Of a stretch of 64,000 nucleotides of DNA, positions 1 through 8,557 are shown piece after piece. The notes under the pieces were generated by a model. It did not search any database, was not told the origin of the DNA, and worked only from the letters and a program-made list of their open reading frames with translations. How positions within the stretch are numbered: the first letter of the stretch is position 1; each line of letters starts with the position of its first letter. Made by a program: the position numbers and the translations under genes. The DNA is from Rhodococcus sp. IEGM 1409 (GTDB lineage: Bacteria > Actinomycetota > Actinomycetes > Mycobacteriales > Mycobacteriaceae): positions 36,013 to 100,012 of the forward strand of contig NZ_JASHKN010000005.1 in NCBI RefSeq assembly GCF_030056735.1. The letters are read 5' to 3'.

Positions 1-942
1 CGGTTCGTATCTGGGGGTACAGACGAGGGCGTCGGCCGATCGCATCAATTTCGGTAGTTGGCGGTGCGGAACCCGTCCCAATAATTGGACTCGATCTGCG
101 ACGCCGAGTCGCTCGGCGAGCTTGACCAAGCGGATTGCCACCTCGTCGGTGCTCAGTTGTGCGACGGGCGGCCCGCCGATCACCACCAACTCCGTATCCG
201 GCAGCGAAGCCAGCGCGGCGACGGCAACATCGAAGCCCTTCTGCTCCACCAGCCTTCCGACGCAGATCAATCGATGCGGTGCGGTCTTCTTCGCGGCGGG
301 TCCCTCAGGGGTGAACGCTTCGGTGTCGACTCCCGAGGGCACCATGGTGGTCCGTGATCGTGGTGATCCCTGCCGAACCAGATCGAAGATCTCGTCGGAA
401 CTGGTCGCGATGACATGGGTTGCGCCCCTGGCGATCAACGGTTCCAGGTGAGTCCGCTCCGAGGGACTGTCGTCGGCTGCGCCGAGGTGGCGGTGCGCCG
501 CAGATCCCAGGGAATGGAATGTCTGAAGTACGGGGATGCCGAGCGAGCGGGTCGCGAGTTCCGTTGCTACACCAGACATCCAGAAGTGCGAGTGCACCAC
601 ATCAGGTCGGTCGGTACTCCACTGAGCGCGCAGAATGCTGGCAAAGATTCCCAAGTGAGGAAGGATTTCGGCATCCGGGAGAGCCTGTGTCGGGCCGGCC
701 TCGAGATAGTCGACGCAGTACCCGGCGCGAGCGCGAACGCGGTCTGGTCCACCGACATGTGCCCTACGAGTGAAGACAGTGACGTCGTGTCCGGCGCGAA
801 CCAAGGCCGCAGACAGTTCGTCGACGTGAAGATTCTGTGCACCAGCTGCCGAGCAGCCCACCGGTGCGAGTGGATCGGCGTTCACCGACACCATGGAGAT
901 CTTCAGCATTCGTCCGGGAGCCATAGCGGGCGAGTACTTCAT
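1..942 (-). CDS. Glycosyltransferase family 4 (GT-B), partial
   Basis: The gene runs off the left window edge, so only the first 314 residues are present. They show a GT-B glycosyltransferase. The N-terminal domain contains VVHSHFWMSG and LQTFHSLG, of the type seen in MshA and sucrose-synthase-like group 1 transferases. The C-terminal domain begins near residue 220 with ICVGRLVEKGFD, and the frame breaks in SADALVCTPRYEP, just before the usual acidic nucleotide-sugar motif. The start is the ATG at 942 with AGAGGGGAC seven bases upstream. It probably transfers a sugar from a nucleotide donor in cell-wall or small-molecule metabolism. The substrate cannot be read from the sequence. It is divergent from the small gene at 1063. 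Confidence 0.88.
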   Translation of the reverse strand, partial: MKYSPAMAPGRMLKISMVSVNADPLAPVGCSAAGAQNLHVDELSAALVRAGHDVTVFTRRAHVGGPDRVRARAGYCVDYLEAGPTQALPDAEILPHLGIFASILRAQWSTDRPDVVHSHFWMSGVATELATRSLGIPVLQTFHSLGSAAHRHLGAADDSPSERTHLEPLIARGATHVIATSSDEIFDLVRQGSPRSRTTMVPSGVDTEAFTPEGPAAKKTAPHRLICVGRLVEQKGFDVAVAALASLPDTELVVIGGPPVAQLSTDEVAIRLVKLAERLGVADRVQLLGRVPHRQLPKLMRSADALVCTPRYEP

Positions 943-1062
943 CGGGTCCCCTCTCCACTTGATCGGTTCGTCTGGGGATACCCGGAGTCCATGATCTGAA
1001 CCGGGTTTCGGTGCGGTCGGCGCTGGGCACATTCCAAACACGATGGCGAGGAGTGAGGTTCG

Positions 1063-1476
1063 ATGACAGAACAAATGCTGGTCGACGCAACCGTCGGACT
1101 CGGGTTCGAGCGGTACGTACAACGTGTGGCGGTCGGCGTGGGAGCCGGCATCGAGCAATGGTGTTGCAGGCGCGAGCACCCTCTGGAGGCCTACATCGCG
1201 TTGGACCGAACGGTGCCGCGTTTTCCCGGGCGTGAGGTGGCGTTGCTCTGGGAGGAGACGTGCGGTTGGGCCCTGGCCGTGGAGACTCGTTCAGGGGAGG
1301 ACCTCATCGTTCTCGGATATCTGGGCGAACACGCGGTGCCTGCCCCTGACGCCGTTGCCGACTTTGCCGCGACACTGGGCACCCGCAGCCCGCACTGGGT
1401 CATGAACAGGCCGCTGGCGGATTCGGACGAGACCGCGCGAGAACTGCGGAGCTATTCCGGAAGTACTTACGCCTGA
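1063..1476 (+). CDS. Small conserved actinobacterial protein, DUF6292-like
   Basis: A 137-residue soluble protein with a good ribosome site (GAGGAGTGAGG) before ATG 1063. It has no signal peptide or membrane segment. The central block EVALLWEETCGWALAVETRSG followed by DLIVLGYLG resembles the family I remember as DUF6292, small actinobacterial proteins of unknown role often near regulators. The family name is recalled, not searched. It is convergent with the DUF2231 gene and shares no operon with it. Function unknown. Confidence 0.7.
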   Translation: MTEQMLVDATVGLGFERYVQRVAVGVGAGIEQWCCRREHPLEAYIALDRTVPRFPGREVALLWEETCGWALAVETRSGEDLIVLGYLGEHAVPAPDAVADFAATLGTRSPHWVMNRPLADSDETARELRSYSGSTYA

Positions 1477-1498
1477 ACAGTATTCGGATTCGATCAGC

Positions 1499-2071
1499 TC
1501 AGTTGACCACGTCCAGGATGGGATCGAGAACGGGCGTCGAGGCAGCTTCGACGCCCGGATCGTCCATGAGTCGAAAGACGATGTGACCGCCGAGCGCACC
1601 ACCGACGCCGACCGCGGCGAGTCCCAGCGCCGAGAGAACTCGCGCCAGCGCCAGTGAATCCTTTCCGCGTAGCCGGTATGACGCGGCAAAGGACCAGATA
1701 CCCACTGCATTCGACACAGCGTGCACCAGTCCCACACGGCGGGCGACGTCGCCACGTTCGGACCAGTCCAGCCAGCCCGTCAGCAAAACCGGTGGCGTCG
1801 AGACCAACCCGAGCCCGATCAATCGTCGTGCGGTCCGCGGGTCGCGGAGAACGGTGTCGAAGATCAGCGACGCCGTCCAGGCGCCCGCCGGAACGGCCAC
1901 GAGGGCGGGATGGATGGGGTGCCCGACTGCAGCGCCGCGGAGAAGCGCTGCGACAGCACGTGACTTGTCGGATCGCTCGGTGATCGCGAGGATTCTGCGC
2001 CTCATGCCAGTGGACGGACCGTCCAGTCCGCGCGCCGATTCGATTCCGCCGTAAAGAGTTCCGATGTCCAT
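1499..2071 (-). CDS. DUF2231-type integral membrane protein
   Basis: A 190-residue protein with about four hydrophobic segments. The motif GHPIHPALVAVPAGAWTASLIFD (about residues 50-72) is the DUF2231 signature, with two histidines in the first loop that could bind metal or haem. That role is a suggestion from the family, not shown here. A second start, ATG at 2005 (MRRRILAIT), would remove 22 residues that look unlike the family. Neither start has a strong ribosome site. Confidence 0.75.
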   Translation of the reverse strand: MDIGTLYGGIESARGLDGPSTGMRRRILAITERSDKSRAVAALLRGAAVGHPIHPALVAVPAGAWTASLIFDTVLRDPRTARRLIGLGLVSTPPVLLTGWLDWSERGDVARRVGLVHAVSNAVGIWSFAASYRLRGKDSLALARVLSALGLAAVGVGGALGGHIVFRLMDDPGVEAASTPVLDPILDVVN

Positions 2072-2185
2072 GTAATTCGGCTACCCGGCGTAGTCGTCGG
2101 GAAACCTCGCGACGAGCGTGTCTTGTCGACCGTCATGCTCCGGCGTACGGTCGAAACGAAAGAGATCCGACCGGAGGAGCGAACG

Positions 2186-2407
2186 ATGAAGCTCAATCTC
2201 TTTGCAGCGTGGGCGTCGTATTTCCTGGTGTTGGCCACAGTGGTCTGCCTCGGCAGTTTCCTGGTGGCAGCAGGCTCAGGTCAAGGTGGTTGGGCATTGA
2301 TCGCCGGGCTCGCCGGCGTCGCGTCCATCGGCCTCGCGGTGGCCCTGTACGCCAGCACCGTGCGTCACGACCACAAAGTGCACCGCGAATCCCCGCACCT
2401 GTTCTGA
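2186..2407 (+). CDS. Small two-helix membrane protein
   Basis: A 73-residue protein with two hydrophobic helices (about residues 5-28 and 35-55) and a charged, His-rich tail (RHDHKVHRESPH). The ATG at 2186 is chosen over an in-frame upstream start because GGAGGAG lies seven bases before it. Its 3' end meets the end of the convergent PPK2 gene across a tandem repeat. No function is recognised. Confidence 0.65.
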   Translation: MKLNLFAAWASYFLVLATVVCLGSFLVAAGSGQGGWALIAGLAGVASIGLAVALYASTVRHDHKVHRESPHLF

Positions 2408-2413
2408 TTGTTC

Positions 2414-2458
2414 CTGATCAGGACTGCTTCTGATCAGGACTGCTTCTGATCAGGACTG
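2414..2458. repeat. 16-bp tandem repeat, 2.8 copies, between convergent genes
   Basis: The unit CTGATCAGGACTGCTT is repeated exactly at 2414-2429 and 2430-2445, then as 13 bases at 2446-2458. Each unit carries a TGATCA palindrome. The third copy contains the stop codon and last codons of the minus-strand PPK2 gene, so the array can shift that gene's end. Confidence 0.9.
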
Positions 2459-3304
2459 TGCGAGTCGCGCCTTCTCCGCCTCGATGTCGAAGTTGGCAGG
2501 CGGCCAGTCGAGATCGAGCTTTTCGAGAGCGTCGATCAGTAGCTCCGTGACCGCAATTCGGCTGTACCACTTGCGATCACATGGTACGACGTACCACGGT
2601 GCGTGCTCGGTCGACGTCGTGTCGAGCATTGCCTGATACGCCTGCTGATAAGCCGGCCACAAACCGCGCTCGGTCACGTCTCCCGGGTTGTACTTCCAGT
2701 ACTTGTCCGGACGATCGAGACGTTCTTCGAGTCGCTTCTTCTGTTCGTCGAGCGAGACGAACATCGCGACCTTCACGATGGTGGTTCCGGCGTCGACGAG
2801 TTCCTTTTCGAACTGGTTGATCTCGTCGTAGCGCTTGCTCCAGACGTCCTCCGGGACAAGATCGTGAACGCGCACGACCAGGACGTCCTCGTACTGGGAG
2901 CGATCGAACACGCCGAGATAGCCGCCGCGGGGGAGTTCCTTCTTGATTCGCCAGAGGTAGTGGTGTTGCTTCTCCTCTTCGGTCGGGACACCGAATGCCG
3001 CGTGCTGAACTCCCGAAGGATCCACGTGACCGATCACGTGTCGGACCATGCCGCCCTTGCCTGCGGTGTCCATTCCTTGCAAGACCAGCAGGATCGAGCG
3101 GCTGTCCCCGGACCGGCCGTTGGCGTACAGCAACTCCTGCAGGTCGGACAGAACCGCGCCGCGCTCCTCGAGCAGACGTTCGCCGTCAGCTTTGTTTCCG
3201 GTGAATCCCGGAGTGCTGTTGCGATCGAGTTGATCGAGTTCGAACCCGGGCTCTGCCCGCAGGGTCTTGGCGGCCGGTGTTTCCCACAGCGAATCTTGTG
3301 CCAT
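2450..3304 (-). CDS. Polyphosphate kinase 2 family protein (PPK2-related)
   Basis: A 284-residue PPK2-fold kinase, predicted to move phosphate between polyphosphate and nucleotides. The Walker A loop GMDTAGKGG is at residues 77-85 and the Walker B/lid segment VFDRSQYED at 132-140. WKYNPGDVTERGLWPAYQQAY and APWYVVPCDRKWYSRI are typical of the single-domain PPK2-related subgroup (TIGR03709 as I recall). Length fits the family. Whether it makes or uses polyphosphate, and with which nucleotide, cannot be told from motifs. It is monocistronic and ends inside the 16-bp repeat array. Confidence 0.9.
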   Translation of the reverse strand: MAQDSLWETPAAKTLRAEPGFELDQLDRNSTPGFTGNKADGERLLEERGAVLSDLQELLYANGRSGDSRSILLVLQGMDTAGKGGMVRHVIGHVDPSGVQHAAFGVPTEEEKQHHYLWRIKKELPRGGYLGVFDRSQYEDVLVVRVHDLVPEDVWSKRYDEINQFEKELVDAGTTIVKVAMFVSLDEQKKRLEERLDRPDKYWKYNPGDVTERGLWPAYQQAYQAMLDTTSTEHAPWYVVPCDRKWYSRIAVTELLIDALEKLDLDWPPANFDIEAEKARLAQS

Positions 3305-3361
3305 GCCGAAAGAGTGCCACAGGATTGACCCCTGTGGCTCGAAAGTTCGGTCTCGGGCGAG

Positions 3362-4096
3362 TCAGTTCTCGGCAGGCTTGACGAGGGGGTGCGGAACCGA
3401 CTTGAACTTGGCCGGTGATCCGTTGACCGCCGCAATACCGGTGATGCCGCCCCACGTCATCATCGTGAGGTAGTCGATAAGCGATTCTGCGGACATCGAC
3501 TTGTTGGAGATCCACCAGTGCGTCGCGAGCTGAATTCCGCCGACGATCCCGAATGCCCACGGCAAGGAGCCGCCGGAATCCATCTCCATCTCGCGAAGAC
3601 GATTGCCCAACACCGTGGAGAGCAATTCGGCGATCATGCGCTCGGAGTCGGCAACGACGTCGCGGTTTGCGCCGGCGCCGTTGGCCATCACGTAGAGGTA
3701 GATGTCCGGGTCTGACGCCACCGTCTCGACGTATGCGGTGATGCTGGCCTGAGTGAGTTCGAAATCGTCGAGATCACCACTGATCGCTTCGTAGATACGC
3801 GGCGAGAGGATCGTCTCGACGTACCGCATCATCGTGGCGGTGGTGAGGTCGCTCTTGTCGGCGAAGTAGCGGTAGAGGACTGTCTTGGAGACACCGATCT
3901 CGGATGCGATCTCGTCCATGCCGATCTCACGGCCGCGCGCCCGGATTGCGGCGATGGTGCCGTCGACGAGTTCCTCGCGGCGAGCGATCTTGTGCTCACG
4001 CCAACGACGCTTGCGACCGTCGGATTTCTCGGGCTTCGCATCAGCAACGCCTGTGCCGTCTACCTGCTCGTTGTCCTGCACGGCATTCTTGGCCAC
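3362..4096 (-). CDS. TetR family transcriptional regulator (Rv0472c-like)
   Basis: A 244-residue repressor-type protein with a long, charged N-terminal extension (residues 1-38). The TetR helix-turn-helix MDEIASEIGVSKTVLYRYFADKSDL is at about residues 60-84. The rest is the variable ligand-binding domain. A GTG at 4096 serves as start. Position next to the divergent DUF445 gene matches M. tuberculosis Rv0472c/Rv0473, so orthology is likely. The ligand is unknown. The intergenic gap probably holds its operator, but no convincing dyad was found. Confidence 0.88.
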   Translation of the reverse strand: MAKNAVQDNEQVDGTGVADAKPEKSDGRKRRWREHKIARREELVDGTIAAIRARGREIGMDEIASEIGVSKTVLYRYFADKSDLTTATMMRYVETILSPRIYEAISGDLDDFELTQASITAYVETVASDPDIYLYVMANGAGANRDVVADSERMIAELLSTVLGNRLREMEMDSGGSLPWAFGIVGGIQLATHWWISNKSMSAESLIDYLTMMTWGGITGIAAVNGSPAKFKSVPHPLVKPAEN

Positions 4097-4267
4097 GAGT
4101 CATCTCATATCTGTGGTGCGAGCCACGTCCGATCGGTCTACTTTTCCGTTCCAGCTTAATGTCCGTGCCTTTGTCTCGGGCACTCACATCCGCAGTTAGG
4201 GGGATTAGGTCCTGCAGAATCAGACATCGTGTCGCTCGCGCTACGCCGCGTCACACCTTTCGGCACA

Positions 4268-5548
4268 ATGGCGAGGGTGCAGCAACTGAGCCTCTCCGCC
4301 TTCGACGACGCCGCGAAGCGTCGGGACCTTCGCAAGATGAAGGTCTTCGCCACGGGCCTCCTCGGCTTCGCGACGGTGGTCTACATCTTCTGCCGGTGGC
4401 AGGAATCCCGCGGTGCCGGAGAGTGGGTCGGATACGTCCGGGCCGCGTCGGAGGCCGGCATGGTCGGCGCACTCGCCGACTGGTTTGCCGTCACCGCACT
4501 CTTCCGTCATCCAATGGGGCTTCCCATCCCGCACACCGCGATCATCAAGCGCAAGAAAGACCAGCTCGGGGCCAGTCTGAGTTCGTTCGTCGGACAGAAC
4601 TTCCTGGCTCCCGAAGTTGTGTCGGCCAAGGTGCAGCAGGCGCAGATTCCGCTCCGACTCGGCACGTGGATGGCTGAACCTGCCAATGCCGCTCGCGTCG
4701 CCGCCGAAACGTCGACGGTCTTGCGCGGCATGGTCGAGGTTCTTCGCGACGAGGACATCGCCCAGATCATCGACAACACGATCGTGAAGCGTCTCGCCGA
4801 GCCGATGTGGGGACCGCCGATCGGCCGAGTGCTCGGTGAGCTTCTCAAGGACAACAAGCAACTACCGATCATCGAACTGCTGGCCGAGCGCGCGCATCAG
4901 TGGGCTCTCGGCAGCCAGGAGACGATCGACCGCGTGATCGTTCGCGATTCGCCGGCATGGTCGCCGAAGTTCGTCGACGCCATGCTGGGGGAGAAGATCT
5001 ACAAGGAGATCGTCGAGTTCACCTGGAAAGTTCGTTCCAACCCCGAGCACGAGGTGCGCCTCGCTGCCAATCGCTTCCTGATCGATTTCGCGGACGATCT
5101 GCAGAACGACCCGGAGACCATCCAGAAGGCCGAGGGGATCAAGGCCGAGATCATGGGCCGCGAGGAAGTGACCGGTCTGGCGTCGTCGACGTGGCAGGTG
5201 GCCAAGCGGCTCATCATGGAGTCCGTCGACGATCCGAACAGCACCCTGCGGACCAAGGTCGCCGAGAACGTGGCCGGCTTCGGAGTCAGGCTGCGTGACG
5301 ACGACTCCATGCGCGCGAAGGTCGACGGCTGGCTGGTGCAGGGCACCAAGTACATCGCGGAGAACTACACCGACGAGATCACCGGGGTCATCAGCGACAC
5401 GGTCGAGCGGTGGGATGCCGACGAAGCAAGCGAAAAGATCGAATTGCAGGTCGGCCGAGACCTTCAGTTCATCCGTATCAACGGCACCGTCGTCGGGTCG
5501 ATCGCCGGTCTGCTGATCTATACGATCTCGACGCTCATCTTCGGCTGA
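4268..5548 (+). CDS. DUF445 membrane-anchored protein (Rv0473-like)
   Basis: A 426-residue DUF445 protein. Hydrophobic helices sit near the N-terminus (MKVFATGLLGFATVVYIF) and at the extreme C-terminus (VVGSIAGLLIYTISTLIFG), flanking a long amphipathic alpha-helical middle. The family signature EAGMVGALADWFAVTALFRHPMGLPIPHT lies near residues 55-83. ATG 4268 is preferred over GTG 4229 because family members begin close to this point. Neither has a clear ribosome site. Function is unknown. Gene order with the TetR and hbhA neighbours matches mycobacteria. Confidence 0.82.
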   Translation: MARVQQLSLSAFDDAAKRRDLRKMKVFATGLLGFATVVYIFCRWQESRGAGEWVGYVRAASEAGMVGALADWFAVTALFRHPMGLPIPHTAIIKRKKDQLGASLSSFVGQNFLAPEVVSAKVQQAQIPLRLGTWMAEPANAARVAAETSTVLRGMVEVLRDEDIAQIIDNTIVKRLAEPMWGPPIGRVLGELLKDNKQLPIIELLAERAHQWALGSQETIDRVIVRDSPAWSPKFVDAMLGEKIYKEIVEFTWKVRSNPEHEVRLAANRFLIDFADDLQNDPETIQKAEGIKAEIMGREEVTGLASSTWQVAKRLIMESVDDPNSTLRTKVAENVAGFGVRLRDDDSMRAKVDGWLVQGTKYIAENYTDEITGVISDTVERWDADEASEKIELQVGRDLQFIRINGTVVGSIAGLLIYTISTLIFG

Positions 5549-5592
5549 ACTGTCCGGTATGTGACGTCCGCCACGAGTGCTAGCAGTAGTGC

Positions 5593-5621
5593 TTGCAATA
5601 GTTAGCACCCTCTCCTATCCT
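5593..5621 (+). promoter_or_regulatory. Sigma-70-like promoter of the XRE-hbhA operon
   Basis: A TTGCAA -35 box (5593-5598) and a TATCCT -10 box (5616-5621) are separated by 17 bases. The -35 region lies in a cluster of related half-sites: GTGCTAGCA, GTGCTTGCA and, inverted, TTAGCAC (5579-5608). This looks like an operator, possibly for the downstream XRE protein itself. Confidence 0.6.
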
Positions 5622-5651
5622 GGGAAATGTCCACTGGAAAGGGAGGACGCA

Positions 5652-6158
5652 ATGCCAGCGAAGTCGACGAACTCCGATGACGGAGATCGTGAATCATCCG
5701 GTGCCGCAGCCGGAGCAAGCGACTTGGCAGCTCGCGTCGTCAGCTCTGCGGCACACGACATCGGGGGGTTCATTCGTGCACAGCGGGAAGCCGCCCAAGT
5801 TTCGATGCGCCAACTTGCCCAACTCGCCGGCGTCAGCAATCCGTATCTGAGTCAGATCGAACGCGGATTGCGTAAACCGTCGGCAGACGTACTGGCGCAA
5901 ATTGCCAAGGGCCTTCGAGTCTCCTCGGAAGTTCTGTACGTCCAAGCGGGATATCTCGAACAACGCCCGCACAGTCCCATCAGGGACGCGGTGTTGGCCG
6001 AGACGGCCATCAACGAACGGCAGAAGCAAGTACTGCTCGAAATCTACGACTCGTTCTGTCGCGAGAACGAGTCGTCCAGACCAGCCGCAGCGCCCGATTC
6101 CGCTGAATCGGCCGCAATTCCAGACACCGAGACTTCACTAGGAGAAAAAGATGACTGA
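5652..6158 (+). CDS. XRE/HTH_3 transcriptional regulator (Rv0474-like)
   Basis: A 168-residue DNA-binding protein. A Ser/Gly-rich N-terminus is followed by a lambda-repressor-type HTH at about residues 38-98: IRAQREAAQVSMRQLAQLAG, then VSNPYLSQIERGLRKPSADVL. The C-terminus is acidic and disordered. ATG 5652 follows GGGAGGACGC. Its last eight bases overlap the start of hbhA (ATGACTGA), so the two are translationally coupled, as in M. tuberculosis Rv0474-hbhA. It probably regulates this operon, because half-site repeats overlap the promoter upstream. Confidence 0.88.
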   Translation: MPAKSTNSDDGDRESSGAAAGASDLAARVVSSAAHDIGGFIRAQREAAQVSMRQLAQLAGVSNPYLSQIERGLRKPSADVLAQIAKGLRVSSEVLYVQAGYLEQRPHSPIRDAVLAETAINERQKQVLLEIYDSFCRENESSRPAAAPDSAESAAIPDTETSLGEKDD

Positions 6159-6978
6159 CAAGAACACCATCGACAGCGTCAAGACCTCGCTCTACGCCGC
6201 CGTCGGTGCAGGCGACCTCGTTGTCCAGGCCGTAGCCGACGTTGTTGCTCAGGTTCGTGAGCGCGCCGAGAACACTCAGGGCGACGTCAACGGCCGTGTC
6301 GACGGTGCCCGAGAGAAGCTCGCTTCCGTCCAGGGTGACGTTGCCGAGAGCGTCGAGGCACTGCGCGAGCGTCTCGCCGGCCTGCCGTCCGAGCTCCCCG
6401 AAGAGCTTGCCGAGCTTCGCGAGAAGTTCGCACCCGAGGAGCTCCGTAAGGTCGCCGAGGCATACCTCAAGGTTGCCGGCGATCTGTACAACTCCCTCGC
6501 AGAGCGCGGCGAAGACGCAGTCGAGCGCATCCGCAAGCAGCCCGCAGTCGAAGAGGGCATCGCTGCTGCAGAGTCGGCACTCGGCGACGCCGTCGAGCTG
6601 ACCGAAGACGCACTCGGAACCGTTGCTCGTCAGACGCGCGCCGTGGGCGAGCAGGCTGCCAAGCTGGCCGGCCGCGCTGCCGGACGCATCTCCGACACCG
6701 CAGAAGAGGTCGGCGAGAAGATCGCTGACGCCGGCGAGAAGATTGCCGACGCCGGCGACGAGGCTGCACTGAAGGTCCTCGACCTCGGTGACCAGGCTGA
6801 CGAGGCTTCCAAGGAAGCTGCCGCTCGCGTGACCGCTGCTGCTTCCGACGTCCAGGAGCGCGCAACCACCGCCGCCAAGAAGGCCGCTCCGGCCAAGGCT
6901 GCTCCCGCGAAGGCTGCACCGGCCAAGGCCACCGCGCCGGCTCCGGCCAAGAAGGTTGCTCCGGCCAAGAAGGCCTGA
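6151..6978 (+). CDS. hbhA: Heparin-binding haemagglutinin / TadA-like lipid-droplet protein
   Basis: A 275-residue, almost entirely helical protein without signal peptide. Residues 1-240 are amphipathic coiled-coil with heptad-like EKIADAGEKIADAGDEAALK. The C-terminus is a lysine/alanine/proline tail (KKAAPAKAAPAKAAPAKAT onward), the heparin-binding type of tail seen in mycobacterial HbhA. In Rhodococcus opacus the HbhA-like TadA organises triacylglycerol droplets, so that role is at least as likely here as adhesion (established for relatives, inferred here). AGGAGAAAAAG precedes ATG 6151. A terminator follows at 6999. Confidence 0.92.
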   Translation: MTDKNTIDSVKTSLYAAVGAGDLVVQAVADVVAQVRERAENTQGDVNGRVDGAREKLASVQGDVAESVEALRERLAGLPSELPEELAELREKFAPEELRKVAEAYLKVAGDLYNSLAERGEDAVERIRKQPAVEEGIAAAESALGDAVELTEDALGTVARQTRAVGEQAAKLAGRAAGRISDTAEEVGEKIADAGEKIADAGDEAALKVLDLGDQADEASKEAAARVTAAASDVQERATTAAKKAAPAKAAPAKAAPAKATAPAPAKKVAPAKKA

Positions 6979-6998
6979 TTTGCCCAGCTCCAACTGAC

Positions 6999-7034
6999 GA
7001 AGGCTCCCGCGCTCAGCCGAGTGTGGGAGCCTTC
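6999..7034 (+). terminator. Hairpin terminator after hbhA
   Basis: A perfect 10-bp stem: GAAGGCTCCC (6999-7008) pairs with GGGAGCCTTC (7025-7034) around a 16-base loop. No strong T tract follows, as is common in actinobacteria. Confidence 0.75.
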
Positions 7035-7073
7035 GTGTTCGTCGGGAACCGGATGAGAACTTAGGATGTAGTT

Positions 7074-7370
7074 GTGACTCAAGTCGATGGGCTAGTCGGT
7101 CTGATCTTTCTCGCACTCAAAGTGCTCGCGCTGGTGGGTGCTGTCTACGCGATCGTTCATGCTGTCAGGCAGCGCCCGGACGCCTTCACCGCCGTCAACA
7201 AATTGACCAAGCCGATCTGGCTGGGAATTCTGATCGTCGCGGCGTTGATCCTTTTGGCGACGTCTCCTGTCGGTCTGCTGGGCATCATCGCGGTCGTTGC
7301 CGTGTGCGTGTATCTCGTGGACGTTCGCCCGCGCGTGGATGACATCCAGCACGGCGGTTCTCGCTGGTAG
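7074..7370 (+). CDS. DUF2516 small membrane protein (Rv0476-like)
   Basis: A 98-residue protein with three hydrophobic segments: about residues 5-28 (LVGLIFLALKVLALVGAVYA), 48-63 and 66-84. A short polar tail follows. The sequence AVNKLTKPIWLGILIVAALI is the DUF2516 pattern. The start is GTG 7074, which has no clear ribosome site. Position after hbhA equals Rv0476 in M. tuberculosis. Function unknown. Confidence 0.82.
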   Translation: MTQVDGLVGLIFLALKVLALVGAVYAIVHAVRQRPDAFTAVNKLTKPIWLGILIVAALILLATSPVGLLGIIAVVAVCVYLVDVRPRVDDIQHGGSRW

Positions 7371-7513
7371 TGTGCCGCGGTTCTCGCATCGTGTGCTGTC
7401 CCACTCTTCGCTCCAACGCTGACAACGAGCGTTGTTCGAGTGATAGTGTCAGTTAACGGCAGTCACACATAGATTGAATCCGTCTGTCGTCAGTAGCGGT
7501 CAGGGGTAAATGC

Positions 7514-8545
7514 ATGTCCAGTCGTTCGCGTGCCACAGAACTTCGAGTACTGGCCGGCGCCGTCGGAGTGGGAGCACTCGTCGCGGCGGTCGCTGGGATC
7601 CGTCATCGCCGATCCACGCGCGGTTTGACTCTCTCGAGCGACGTCGAGCCCAACGCACTCCTGAAGACTCCGACGCTCGAAGCCGATATCAGCGAACTGA
7701 CCACCGACGACGGTGCGATCATCCATGTCCGGGCTTACGGTCCCGTCGACGGCGATCCGATCGTTCTCAGTCACGGCTGGACGTGCTCAACCGAATTCTG
7801 GTACCCGCAGGTCAATGCGCTTGCCGGCGAATATCGCGTCATCACCTACGATCAGCGTGGTCACGGCCGCAGCACCGTCGGCAATCTCCCGCTTGGTCCG
7901 GACGTCCTTGCCGACGACCTGTCTGCCGTGCTGGCAGCCACGGTTCGCGAGGACAAGAAGGCAGTCATCGTCGGTCACAGCATGGGCGGCATGAGCATCA
8001 TCGCCTGGGCTGGTCGCCACCCCGACGAGGTCAAGAAGTACGCGTCGGCGGTCATGCTCGCGAGCACCGCGAGCGAGAGGTTGATCGCCGAGACCACGGT
8101 CATTCCACTGCCCAATCGTTTTCCTCGGGTGCCGGTTCCGGTGGGCCGCGCCCTCCTCAGCTCGCCCGTTCCGTTTGTCTCGTCGGGCGCGATGACGAAG
8201 GCGATCCAATACTTCTCGATGTCACCGAACGCGACCAAGGCCGAGATTCAGTTCTGCGAGAACATCGTTCGCGAGTGCGAGCCCCACATCCGTGGCGGTT
8301 GGGGAGCAGTGCTGAGCACCCTGGACATTCACGAGGGACTCGACAACCTCGAGGTGCCCACCACCGTGCTCGTCGGTTCGCTTGATCGGCTCACTCCGCC
8401 GGTCCATGCGCGCAAGCTTGCGCGGGTCCTCGACGACGCCGGCAACCTCGAACGGTTGATCGTGTTGCCAGGCGTCGGTCACATCTCCTCGATCGAGAAC
8501 ATCGACGAGTTCGACAAGGAAATCGTGCGACTGCGCAACCTCTAG
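7514..8545 (+). CDS. Alpha/beta hydrolase
   Basis: A 343-residue alpha/beta hydrolase with an N-terminal hydrophobic segment (ELRVLAGAVGVGALVAAVAG) that may anchor or export it. It carries the oxyanion region LSHGWTC, the strand motif YDQRGHGRS and the nucleophile elbow GHSMGGMS. The acid is in VLVGSLDRLTPP and the catalytic His in PGVGHISSIE. Start ATG 7514 has AGGGG seven bases upstream. The gene lies between Rv0476-like and purU, where M. tuberculosis has no such gene, so it is an insertion relative to that order. Substrate unknown. Confidence 0.87.
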   Translation: MSSRSRATELRVLAGAVGVGALVAAVAGIRHRRSTRGLTLSSDVEPNALLKTPTLEADISELTTDDGAIIHVRAYGPVDGDPIVLSHGWTCSTEFWYPQVNALAGEYRVITYDQRGHGRSTVGNLPLGPDVLADDLSAVLAATVREDKKAVIVGHSMGGMSIIAWAGRHPDEVKKYASAVMLASTASERLIAETTVIPLPNRFPRVPVPVGRALLSSPVPFVSSGAMTKAIQYFSMSPNATKAEIQFCENIVRECEPHIRGGWGAVLSTLDIHEGLDNLEVPTTVLVGSLDRLTPPVHARKLARVLDDAGNLERLIVLPGVGHISSIENIDEFDKEIVRLRNL

Positions 8546-8557
8546 CGCATCGCTGCT

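Noticed and set aside
5576..5608. CIRCE-like element before the XRE gene
   Set aside because: The half-sites resemble GAGTGCTA/TTAGCAC, but their order and spacing are the reverse of CIRCE. Kept only as a generic operator candidate.
6010..7116. Long minus-strand open frame opposite hbhA
   Set aside because: It is a mirror of the repetitive, strongly biased codons of hbhA. Its translation is Gly/Leu/Ser low complexity and the plus-strand gene has clear homology and a ribosome site.
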